Position numbers and translations under genes: made by a program. DNA of 18,575 bases from Alphaproteobacteria bacterium (lineage in GTDB: Bacteria > Pseudomonadota > Alphaproteobacteria > RF32 > CAG-239): assembly GCA_003542415.1 (NCBI GenBank), contig DPKR01000133.1:1-18575 (forward strand). The letters run 5' to 3'. Below, piece after piece: positions 1 through 5,475 of this stretch; the stretch's first letter is position 1, and every line of letters starts with the position of its first letter. The notes beneath the pieces were generated by a model. The model made no database searches. It was not told the origin of the DNA and was given only the letters and a program-made list of their open reading frames with translations.

Positions 1-611
1 ATACAGCAAAGCTTCTGCGCTTGAGGGGAACGGCAATGCAACAAGCTGTTCCGCAAGGCATAGGAGCAATGGCTGCTGTTTTAGGGCTTTCTTTTCAAGA
101 TATCGATGCCCTTGTTGAAGCAGCCTCAGACGAAAAACATTTCTGCGTTGCTGCCAATGACAACACCGACGGACAGGTTGTCCTTTCGGGGCATTTATCT
201 GCCATTGAAAAAGCCATTGAAATTGCTCCCGAGTTCGGCGCCAAAAAAGCCGTTATGCTTCCCGTGAGCGCACCGTTTCATAGTCCTTTGATGGAACCTG
301 CTGTCAAACCGATGGCTGCAGCCTTGCACAAAACACCGAGCTTTGATCCTCAAATTCCGCTCATTTCGAACTTTAGCGCAACCCCCTCTTTGTCAAAAGA
401 AGATGTTGTTGCAAACCTTATTTCGCAAATCACGGGCACAGTCCGTTGGCGCGAAACAATGGCATTTTTGAGCGAAAACGAAGTCACCGACATCATTGAA
501 ATCGGTCCTTCAAATATTCTTTCGAACATGGTCAAACGCACATATAAAGACATTTACTCAACTGCTGTTCACACTTCAGATGAGTTGGAACAGCTTGCAA
601 ACAACTTATAG
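1..611 (+). CDS. fabD: Malonyl-CoA:ACP transacylase FabD, 3' part (5' end outside window)
   Basis: Transfers malonyl groups from CoA to acyl carrier protein in the cytoplasm, supplying extender units for type II fatty-acid synthesis. The reading frame is open from base 3 (TAKLLRLRGTAMQ...), so the gene enters from the left. The window starts just after where the family's GHSLGE nucleophile motif should lie, so the active serine is not visible, and roughly the first 100-115 of about 310 residues are missing. Visible family features are the LRGTAMQQAVP segment, the GxMAAVLGL strand, and the catalytic histidine in PVSAPFHSPLM (codon 279-281). The C-terminal block containing EIGPSNILSNMVKR is also typical. 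It ends with TAG and fabG starts 13 nt later, so the two are almost certainly co-transcribed. The family call is secure. An internal TTG at 21 is not the real start. Confidence 0.95.
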   Translation, partial: TAKLLRLRGTAMQQAVPQGIGAMAAVLGLSFQDIDALVEAASDEKHFCVAANDNTDGQVVLSGHLSAIEKAIEIAPEFGAKKAVMLPVSAPFHSPLMEPAVKPMAAALHKTPSFDPQIPLISNFSATPSLSKEDVVANLISQITGTVRWRETMAFLSENEVTDIIEIGPSNILSNMVKRTYKDIYSTAVHTSDELEQLANNL

Positions 612-624
612 AAAGGAAAAAGAT

Positions 625-1362
625 ATGTTTCAATTAACCGATAAAGTTGCTTTAATTACTGGCGCCTCCGGCGGTTTAGGCGATAAAATTGCCCGCACAC
701 TTCATGCACAAGGTGCCAAATTGGCGCTAACGGATATGCGCCCTGAAGGCATGGAAAAATTAAAAGCCGATTTAGGCTCAAATGTAGAATGCTTTGTGGC
801 AAACCTTTCAGATGCCGAACAAATCAAGCAGCTGATTGCAGATGTAGAAGCAAAATTCGGTCAAATTGATATTTTGATTAACAACGCCGGCTTAACGCGC
901 GACAATTTGTTTATGAGAATGAGCGATGAAGATTGGCAACTTGTCTTAGACGTCAACCTGTCAGCAGGCTTCAAACTTGCCAAAGCCGTTGTCAGAGGCA
1001 TGATGAAACGTCGTTTCGGCCGCATCATCGGCATTGCATCTGTCGTGGGTGTCATGGGCAACGCCGGCCAAGCGAACTATTCTGCCTCAAAAGCCGGCAT
1101 GATTGCGATGAACAAATGTTTGGCTCAAGAGGTCGGCTCTCGCGGCATCACTGTCAACTCCATTGCCCCCGGCTTTATCCGCACGGCAATGACAGATGTT
1201 TTGCCCGAAGATGTCAAAGCCAATTTGCTAGCCAAAATCCCTGAAGCGCGTTTGGGTGAAGCGCAAGACATTGCCAATACTGTTGCATTTTTAGCCTCTG
1301 ATGAAGCATCCTACATCACCGGCCAAACAATTCATGTCAACGGCGGCATGGCAATGATTTAA
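625..1362 (+). CDS. fabG: 3-oxoacyl-[ACP] reductase FabG
   Basis: NADPH-dependent reduction of 3-oxoacyl-ACP to 3-hydroxyacyl-ACP, the first reductive step of fatty-acid elongation, as a cytoplasmic short-chain dehydrogenase/reductase. The protein has 245 residues, the usual length. The nucleotide-binding motif TGASGGLG is at 12-19 and NNAG at 86-89. The catalytic tetrad is N111, S139, Y152 and K156 (YSASK), and the C terminus ITGQTIHVNGGMAMI is typical of FabG. The start at ATG 625 is set by AAAGGA upstream. The frame is open further 5', but that stretch overlaps fabD in another frame and has no homologous look. In most proteobacteria acpP and fabF follow fabG; here the next gene is glgP. 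An A/T-only inverted repeat follows the stop. Confidence 0.97.
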   Translation: MFQLTDKVALITGASGGLGDKIARTLHAQGAKLALTDMRPEGMEKLKADLGSNVECFVANLSDAEQIKQLIADVEAKFGQIDILINNAGLTRDNLFMRMSDEDWQLVLDVNLSAGFKLAKAVVRGMMKRRFGRIIGIASVVGVMGNAGQANYSASKAGMIAMNKCLAQEVGSRGITVNSIAPGFIRTAMTDVLPEDVKANLLAKIPEARLGEAQDIANTVAFLASDEASYITGQTIHVNGGMAMI

Positions 1363-1382
1363 AAAAATTCTTCAAATTTTTT
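1362..1382 (+). terminator. Weak A/T-only hairpin after fabG
   Basis: AAAAAATT (1362-1369) and AATTTTTT (1375-1382) pair around a 5-nt loop directly after the fabG stop. The stem has no G:C pairs, so termination would be inefficient. It may only mark the end of the fab transcript before glgP. Confidence 0.3.
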
Positions 1383-1430
1383 AATGTTTTTAAACCATTG
1401 AGGCTTATATTGAACCAAAAGTCATTTATA

Positions 1431-1436
1431 AGAGGA
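1431..1436 (+). promoter_or_regulatory. Ribosome binding site fixing the TTG start of glgP
   Basis: AGAGGA lies 7 nt before TTG 1444. No in-frame ATG near the N terminus has a comparable site, so the TTG is the likely initiation codon. Confidence 0.7.
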
Positions 1437-1443
1437 TAAACCA

Positions 1444-3909
1444 TTGTCAAAAGCAGCAAAAAAAGACATCAATGAAATTGAAAAAGCACGTCTTAAATTA
1501 TCTATTGAGCATTATATCAAATATTTCATCGGAAAACGTCCTGTTGAGCTCACAAAGGAAGAAACTTTGCAAGCCATCTCGCTCGCGGTCCGCGAATTTG
1601 CGCTTGATAATATGTATCGCACCATCTCGCGCTATAATGAGGTCGGTTCAAAACGTGTTTACTATCTTTCGATTGAATACCTTTTAGGCCGCTCGCTTGA
1701 AAACAACCTCCACAACCTTGACTTGTTCAAGCTCATTCAAGAAATCAAAATTGAGGGTATGCCCAATCTTTCAATGTCCGATATTTATGACGCCGAATAT
1801 GATCCTGCCTTAGGCAACGGCGGGTTGGGCAGATTAGCCGCCTGCTATCTTGATTCGATGGCCTCGCTCGGCTTGCCCGGTTTTGGCTATGGCATCAACT
1901 ATCAATTCGGGCTTTTCAAACAAAAATTTGAAAACGGTTGGCAAGTTGAACAGGCAGACACTTGGCTTTGTGAAGAATCCCCATGGCAATTTCCTCGTCA
2001 TGACCGCAAAATCACAATCCCCGTCAACGGCCATGTAGAGAGCTATCGTGCCGCAAACGGCAGAACTTATTTTTCTTGGGTAGACACAAACAAATTCTAT
2101 GGTATTCCGTATGATTTTCCGATTGTCGGCTATCAGGGCAAATCCGTCAACTATCTGCGCCTGTTTTCTGCCAAAACGGATGAAGAGCTTGATTTAAAAA
2201 TCTTCAATGAAGGCGGCTATATGGAAGCCGTGAAAGATAAAATCAAAACCGAAACGGTTTCAAAGGTTCTTTACCCGTCGGATAACTTTGAAGAAGGCAA
2301 ACACCTGCGCCTTTTGCAACAATATTTCTTTGTTTCCTGCGCTATCCAAGATATCATCCGTCGCTTTTTGGAAAAGAGCAATGATTTCAAAAAAATGCCC
2401 GAATATGTGTGCATCCAATTAAACGACACACATCCGGCGCTTGCCATTGCTGAAATGATGCGCTTGCTGATGGATCAATACGGCATGGAGTGGGATGATG
2501 CATGGCAAATCACAACCCACATTTTTGCCTACACCAATCACACCCTTCTTCCCGAAGCTCTAGAAAAATGGCCTTCTCGAATTTTGAGCAAAATGCTTCC
2601 GCGCCACCTCCAAATCATCTACGAAATCAATCGTCGCTTTATGGAATTTGCGCGTTCAAAATTCGGTGAAGACAAAGTCAAACTCGAACGTGTCAGTATT
2701 GTTTCCGGCGAAGGCGATTCGCAAATGATTCGCATGGCAAACCTTTCGATAGTCGGTTCGTTTTCGGTCAACGGTGTTGCCAAACTCCACACCGAGCTCA
2801 TCAAAACATCTCTTGTTCCCGAGTTTTATGAGCTTTATAAAGAAAAATTCATCAACATCACAAACGGCATCACCCCACGCCGTTGGCTTCTTCATGCCAA
2901 CACCCCGTTGTCTGATTTGATTTCATCAAAAATCGGCGAAAAATGGATAACAAATTTGGATGAGCTCAAAAAGCTCGAGCCTTTGGCAGAAGATGCAAAA
3001 TTCATCAAAAAATTTGCAGACATCAAAAAACTCAACAAAGAACGTTTAGCCTTTGAAATTTTCAAAACGACCGGTGAAGTGGTTGATTCAAACAGCATAT
3101 ACATCTGTCATGCCAAACGTATCCATGAATATAAGCGCCAGCTTTTAACCATTTTACAAGTCATTGGCGAATATTTTTCCATCATCAGCGATAATGTTCA
3201 CCCGAAAGTCAAAAAAACATATATTTTTGCAGGCAAAGCCGCGCCGGCATACACCTATGCCAAACTAATCATTAAACTCATCAACAACGTTGCCGATGTC
3301 GTCAACCACGATCCTCGCGTTGATGGTGCCATAAAAGTGGTCTTTATGCCTGATTATAGAGTCTCTTTGGCTGAAAAATTGATGCCGGCTGCCGACATCA
3401 GCTTACAAACCTCAACTGCCGGCTTTGAAGCCTCCGGCACTGGAAACATGAAGTTTGCCTTAAACGGAGCCCTAACGGTTGGCACTTATGACGGCGCAAA
3501 TATCGAAATCAGAGAAAAAGTCGGTGCAGAAAACTTCTACCTCTTTGGCTTAAAAGACGAACAAATCCGCGCCGAACGGCTGACTTACAATCCGCGCGCC
3601 TTATATGAAAATTCAGAATATATCAAACGCATCGTCAATTCTTTGAACTCAAACATCTTCTGCCAAAAAGATCATGCTCTTTTGTTCAAACCGATATATG
3701 ATAATTTAATGAACAGTGATTTCTTCTTCGTCTTAGCAGACCTTGAAGATTTTGATAAAACCATGCAAAAAGCGCAAAAGGACTATTTGAAACCTCAAGT
3801 TTGGTTTAATAAAGCCATCTTGAATGTCGCGCGCATAGGCTATTTTTCATCAGACAGAGCTGTGATGGAATACGCCAAAAAAATCTGGCACATCAAACCT
3901 GTTGACTAA
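1444..3909 (+). CDS. glgP: Glycogen/maltodextrin phosphorylase
   Basis: PLP-dependent phosphorolysis of alpha-1,4-glucan ends to glucose 1-phosphate (GT35 family), a cytoplasmic enzyme of storage-glucan breakdown. At 821 residues it is full length. The pyridoxal-phosphate lysine is K670 in EASGTGNMKFALNGALTVGT. Other family blocks in order are YYLSIEYLLGR, LGNGGLGRLAACYLDS with GFGYGINYQFGLF, NDTHPALAIAEMMRL, TNHTLLPEALEKWP, NITNGITPRRWL and KRIHEYKRQLL. The start is TTG with AGAGGA 7 nt upstream. No other glycogen gene (glgA, glgB, glgC, malQ) is in the window, so whether glycogen or imported maltodextrin is the substrate cannot be decided. It sits alone between the fab genes and a repeat-rich spacer, which suggests its own transcript. 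Confidence 0.96.
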   Translation: MSKAAKKDINEIEKARLKLSIEHYIKYFIGKRPVELTKEETLQAISLAVREFALDNMYRTISRYNEVGSKRVYYLSIEYLLGRSLENNLHNLDLFKLIQEIKIEGMPNLSMSDIYDAEYDPALGNGGLGRLAACYLDSMASLGLPGFGYGINYQFGLFKQKFENGWQVEQADTWLCEESPWQFPRHDRKITIPVNGHVESYRAANGRTYFSWVDTNKFYGIPYDFPIVGYQGKSVNYLRLFSAKTDEELDLKIFNEGGYMEAVKDKIKTETVSKVLYPSDNFEEGKHLRLLQQYFFVSCAIQDIIRRFLEKSNDFKKMPEYVCIQLNDTHPALAIAEMMRLLMDQYGMEWDDAWQITTHIFAYTNHTLLPEALEKWPSRILSKMLPRHLQIIYEINRRFMEFARSKFGEDKVKLERVSIVSGEGDSQMIRMANLSIVGSFSVNGVAKLHTELIKTSLVPEFYELYKEKFINITNGITPRRWLLHANTPLSDLISSKIGEKWITNLDELKKLEPLAEDAKFIKKFADIKKLNKERLAFEIFKTTGEVVDSNSIYICHAKRIHEYKRQLLTILQVIGEYFSIISDNVHPKVKKTYIFAGKAAPAYTYAKLIIKLINNVADVVNHDPRVDGAIKVVFMPDYRVSLAEKLMPAADISLQTSTAGFEASGTGNMKFALNGALTVGTYDGANIEIREKVGAENFYLFGLKDEQIRAERLTYNPRALYENSEYIKRIVNSLNSNIFCQKDHALLFKPIYDNLMNSDFFFVLADLEDFDKTMQKAQKDYLKPQVWFNKAILNVARIGYFSSDRAVMEYAKKIWHIKPVD

Positions 3910-3940
3910 ACACCTTTTCCCGTCACTCCTTATTTAAAAT

Positions 3941-3970
3941 GTCATCCTTGGGTTTGCCTTTAGGCAAAAC
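3941..3970 (+). repeat. Partial palindromic repeat copy
   Basis: Begins GTCATCC and contains TTTGCCT (3953-3959) pairing with AGGCAAA (3962-3968) across a 2-base gap. The right flank expected from complete copies (TCTACRAA) is missing, and the next copy begins 6 nt later. Confidence 0.55.
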
Positions 3971-3975
3971 AAAAA

Positions 3976-4023
3976 GTCATGCCTCGATTCCGCAAGGAAT
4001 CGTCAAGGCATCTACGAATTTTT
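3976..4023 (+). repeat. Palindromic repeat, nested-stem subtype
   Basis: Starts GTCAT. The outer arm TGCCT pairs with AGGCA, and the inner arm CGATTCC pairs with GGAATCG around GCAA. The element ends TCTACGAATTTTT. It closely matches copies at 18439 and 18551. It shares architecture but not stem sequence with the copy at 5366. Confidence 0.85.
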
Positions 4024-4096
4024 CTCTTTCGTCATTCTCGAGCTTGACCTTTTCCCCTTTTCTGTCATTCTCGGGCGTGTCGCTTCCCTCTTTCTT

Positions 4097-4125
4097 GTCA
4101 TTCTCGGGCTTGACCCGAGAATCCC
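4097..4125 (+). repeat. Palindromic repeat, CTTGA-loop subtype
   Basis: GTC is followed by ATTCTCGGG (4100-4108), loop CTTGA, then a perfect complement CCCGAGAAT (4114-4122). Two truncated left-arm copies precede it at 4031-4049 and 4064-4081. A T-rich stretch starts a few bases later, so this copy might also stop glgP transcripts. Confidence 0.8.
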
Positions 4126-4261
4126 CAAATTATTTTTTATATACCCCGTTATATGCCCTGATTTTATTTGCCTTTCCGCACTTTTTTATCTTGACTTTTT
4201 TCCTTTTTCTGATATTGTTTTTTTGTTATCTGGAATCAGATAATGGTGTTCAATAACACGC

Positions 4262-4285
4262 AGAAGAAAAATCCCCTCAGGGGGA
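4262..4285 (-). terminator. Rho-independent terminator of the small minus-strand ORF
   Basis: Read on the minus strand: TCCCC, loop CTGA, GGGGA, then TTTTTCTT. The stem is G:C-rich with a T tail on the minus side only, so it is directional. The TGA stop of the 49-codon ORF lies within the loop, which ties the two together. Confidence 0.7.
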
Positions 4286-4426
4286 GTAGATGATATAAGG
4301 CTCAGCACGAATAAATCTAACTGACTTCTGCAGTTTATTGAGCTCCTCCATTTTGAGATTTTTTTTCAAGATGGATTTTTTTGGACTATCTGGAGGGCGC
4401 ACAATGTCCCGGTACACAAATTTCAT
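4277..4426 (-). CDS. Small ORF of unknown function (49 residues)
   Basis: Encodes a basic 49-residue peptide starting MKFVYRDIVRPPDSPKK and ending RAEPYIIYSP, with no membrane segment and no family I recognise. The start is chosen at ATG 4426 because a near-perfect Shine-Dalgarno AAAGGAGGG (4436-4444 on the complementary strand) stands 9 nt upstream. A longer frame from 4495 would run through that site. The TGA stop falls in the loop of a terminator. It is divergent from the acidic 125-residue ORF with 55 nt between starts, and TAGAAT at 4476-4481 (minus) could be its -10 box. Codons such as CAG, CTG, CGG, AGA and AGT are rare in neighbouring genes, hinting at a different origin, or that this is a structured RNA with a chance frame. 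Translation signals are strong; function is unknown. Confidence 0.5.
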   Translation of the reverse strand: MKFVYRDIVRPPDSPKKSILKKNLKMEELNKLQKSVRFIRAEPYIIYSP

Positions 4427-4435
4427 TTGATAACG

Positions 4436-4444
4436 CCCTCCTTT
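4436..4444 (-). promoter_or_regulatory. Strong Shine-Dalgarno of the small minus-strand ORF
   Basis: On the minus strand this reads AAAGGAGGG, nearly the full anti-SD complement, 9 nt before ATG 4426. It is the strongest such site seen in the window and decides the start of the 49-residue ORF. Confidence 0.65.
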
Positions 4445-4481
4445 ACGAACAATCTGCTTTAATTTTAACGGAGATATTCTA

Positions 4482-4859
4482 ATGGATATAAACAAAAAAA
4501 TACATCAAACCCTTTCCGATCCGTATAATGAAAATCCGCTCGGCGGCATGATTCATCTCTCTGATTTTGTTGATATGGAAAGCGAAATTTCCTTCTTGGA
4601 TTTCTACTTTGACAATGCCTTATGTGATTTAAGCGATATTGAAAAACTTCAAACAATGAATTTTATCAAAGAGCTGACCAATTCCCGCGTCAATTTTGAC
4701 AAGCCTTTCGCTTATCTTTACTTCACACAAAACGATGAAAACATCAAAAAAATGATTTTAGAATTTAAGGGGATGAAACAAATCATCTCAAAACTAAAAA
4801 AATATACCCCTCCGAAAAATGAAGATGAAATTTTAGAATTTTTGGATGATTATTTATAA
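4482..4859 (+). CDS. Acidic hypothetical protein (125 residues)
   Basis: I do not recognise a family. The sequence is soluble-looking and strongly acidic: about 23 Asp/Glu against about 14 Lys/Arg by hand count, with a charged end NEDEILEFLDDYL. It has one cysteine, no signal peptide and no membrane segment. The C-terminal half (ENIKKMILEFKGMKQIISKLKKY) looks helical. ATG 4482 follows a GGAG site in acggagatattcta. Codon use matches the surrounding metabolic genes, so it is probably a resident gene. It is flanked on the left by the divergent 49-residue ORF, and on the right by a hairpin shared with convergent trxA. Pairing with a divergent basic peptide could mean a functional pair, but nothing in the sequence proves this. 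Confidence 0.7.
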   Translation: MDINKKIHQTLSDPYNENPLGGMIHLSDFVDMESEISFLDFYFDNALCDLSDIEKLQTMNFIKELTNSRVNFDKPFAYLYFTQNDENIKKMILEFKGMKQIISKLKKYTPPKNEDEILEFLDDYL

Positions 4860-4934
4860 ACAAAATAGCAATGGGCTTTTATAAACAGCTTAAAAAATCA
4901 CGGAGAATGGTTTAGAAGTCGTCAAAATAAGAAA

Positions 4935-4976
4935 CGGAAAAATTTTAGCGTAGATAGACCTACGTGAATTTTTCCG
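4935..4976. terminator. Long two-part hairpin between convergent genes
   Basis: CGGAAAAATT (4935-4944) pairs perfectly with AATTTTTCCG (4967-4976). Inside, CGTAG (4949-4953) pairs with CTACG (4960-4964) around a 6-nt loop. It lies between the 125-residue gene and trxA, which converge on it, so a bidirectional terminator is one reading. The T-runs are within the stem rather than after it, so an interspersed repeat or structured RNA is also possible. Confidence 0.5.
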
Positions 4977-5004
4977 CTTTCGAAATTTCTGCTCTAGATG
5001 AGCC

Positions 5005-5010
5005 ATTATA
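5005..5010 (-). promoter_or_regulatory. Possible minus-strand -10 box (TATAAT)
   Basis: A perfect TATAAT on the minus strand just downstream of the trxA stop. The best upstream -35 match is TTAACG at a 19-nt spacer, which is poor. If active, it would transcribe the 4935-4976 hairpin as a short RNA. Confidence 0.2.
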
Positions 5011-5018
5011 CGAGATTT

Positions 5019-5330
5019 TTATTTGTGGCCGTTAATCCACGAAGTCACCGATTCAGCCGATGTAAATCCGACTTTCATATCAACTTGCTTGCCGTCTTTA
5101 AATAAAAACATGCTAGGAATAGAACGAATACCAAATGAGGCAGCCGTATTCGGCGCTTCGTCAACATTAACTTTGCAGAATTTAACTTCCGGCATATTTA
5201 AAGAAACACTTTCCAAAATAGGGCCCAATTGGCGACATGGTCCGCACCACTCTGCCCAAAAATCAACCAAAACCAAACCTTTTGATTCCAAAACTTCTTT
5301 TTGAAAATCGCTTTCGCTTAATGATTGCAT
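5019..5330 (-). CDS. trxA: Thioredoxin 1
   Basis: Cytoplasmic disulfide reductant for ribonucleotide reductase and other clients, recharged by thioredoxin reductase. At 103 residues it is a typical single-domain thioredoxin. The active site is WCGPC at 28-32 (C29, C32), preceded by VDFWAEW, and the cis-proline is P72 in RSIPSMFLFKDGK. It starts at ATG 5330 after AGAAAGGAAAAAGCA. It follows addA on the same strand, an order common in alphaproteobacteria, but here a 145-nt gap with a palindromic repeat and promoter-like boxes separates them, so it probably has its own transcript. An additional unpaired cysteine (C52) is present. Confidence 0.97.
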   Translation of the reverse strand: MQSLSESDFQKEVLESKGLVLVDFWAEWCGPCRQLGPILESVSLNMPEVKFCKVNVDEAPNTAASFGIRSIPSMFLFKDGKQVDMKVGFTSAESVTSWINGHK

Positions 5331-5365
5331 TGCTTTTTCCTTTCTAAATCATAAAAAACAAAATT

Positions 5366-5410
5366 GTCATCCCTCCATTGCAAGGCAATGGCCAAGGGAT
5401 CTACAAAATC
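5366..5410 (+). repeat. Palindromic repeat, nested-stem subtype, in the trxA leader
   Basis: Starts GTCAT. The outer arm TCCCT pairs with AGGGA, and the inner arm CCATTGC pairs with GCAATGG around AAG. It ends TCTACAAAATC. It has the same architecture as 3976-4023 but different arm sequences that still pair. It lies between trxA and addA and would be antisense-oriented within the trxA leader. Confidence 0.8.
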
Positions 5411-5418
5411 TTCTTAAG

Positions 5419-5451
5419 AATATAATCCCTTTTTTAATATGTTAAAGTCAA
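5419..5451 (-). promoter_or_regulatory. Candidate trxA promoter region
   Basis: On the minus strand: TTGACT (5446-5451), TTAACA (5440-5445) and TATATT (5419-5424). Neither pairing has the ideal 17-nt spacing (21 and 15 nt), so this is only a candidate. Its position just after the addA stop fits independent trxA transcription. Confidence 0.25.
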
Positions 5452-5475
5452 AGTCAAAAAATTACAACTTTAATT

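Larger units (their letters stand above)
3910..4260. repeat. Gene-free spacer filled with GTCAT-headed palindromic repeats
   Basis: About 350 nt with no supportable gene. It holds at least five full or partial copies of a repeat starting GTCAT, at 3941, 3976, 4031, 4064 and 4097, all in the same orientation, followed by a T-rich tract (4126-4230). An open frame on the plus strand (3939-4256) consists only of these repeats read through and is not a gene. Two repeat subtypes are mixed: a nested-stem type (3976-4023) and a CTTGA-loop type (4097-4125). Truncated copies at 4031 and 4064 keep the left arm only. Confidence 0.8.

Noticed and set aside
496..624. N-terminal extension of fabG
   Set aside because: Overlaps fabD in another frame; the FabG family begins at the ATG at 625, which has a good ribosome binding site.
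3910..4125. CRISPR array
   Set aside because: Repeats are palindromic, unevenly spaced and partly truncated, there are no uniform spacers, and no cas gene is nearby.
3939..4256. 105-codon open frame on the plus strand after glgP
   Set aside because: It is made of GTCAT repeats read through, giving repeated Ser/Phe/Leu segments (LSFSG...), then a T-rich tract. No ribosome binding site.
4427..4495. Longer form of the small minus-strand ORF starting at 4495
   Set aside because: It would translate through the strong AAAGGAGGG site and overlap the start of the divergent gene; the start at 4426 is better supported.
4860..5018. tRNA or known riboswitch in the trxA-proximal spacer
   Set aside because: No cloverleaf or recognisable aptamer core; only the hairpin described is visible.
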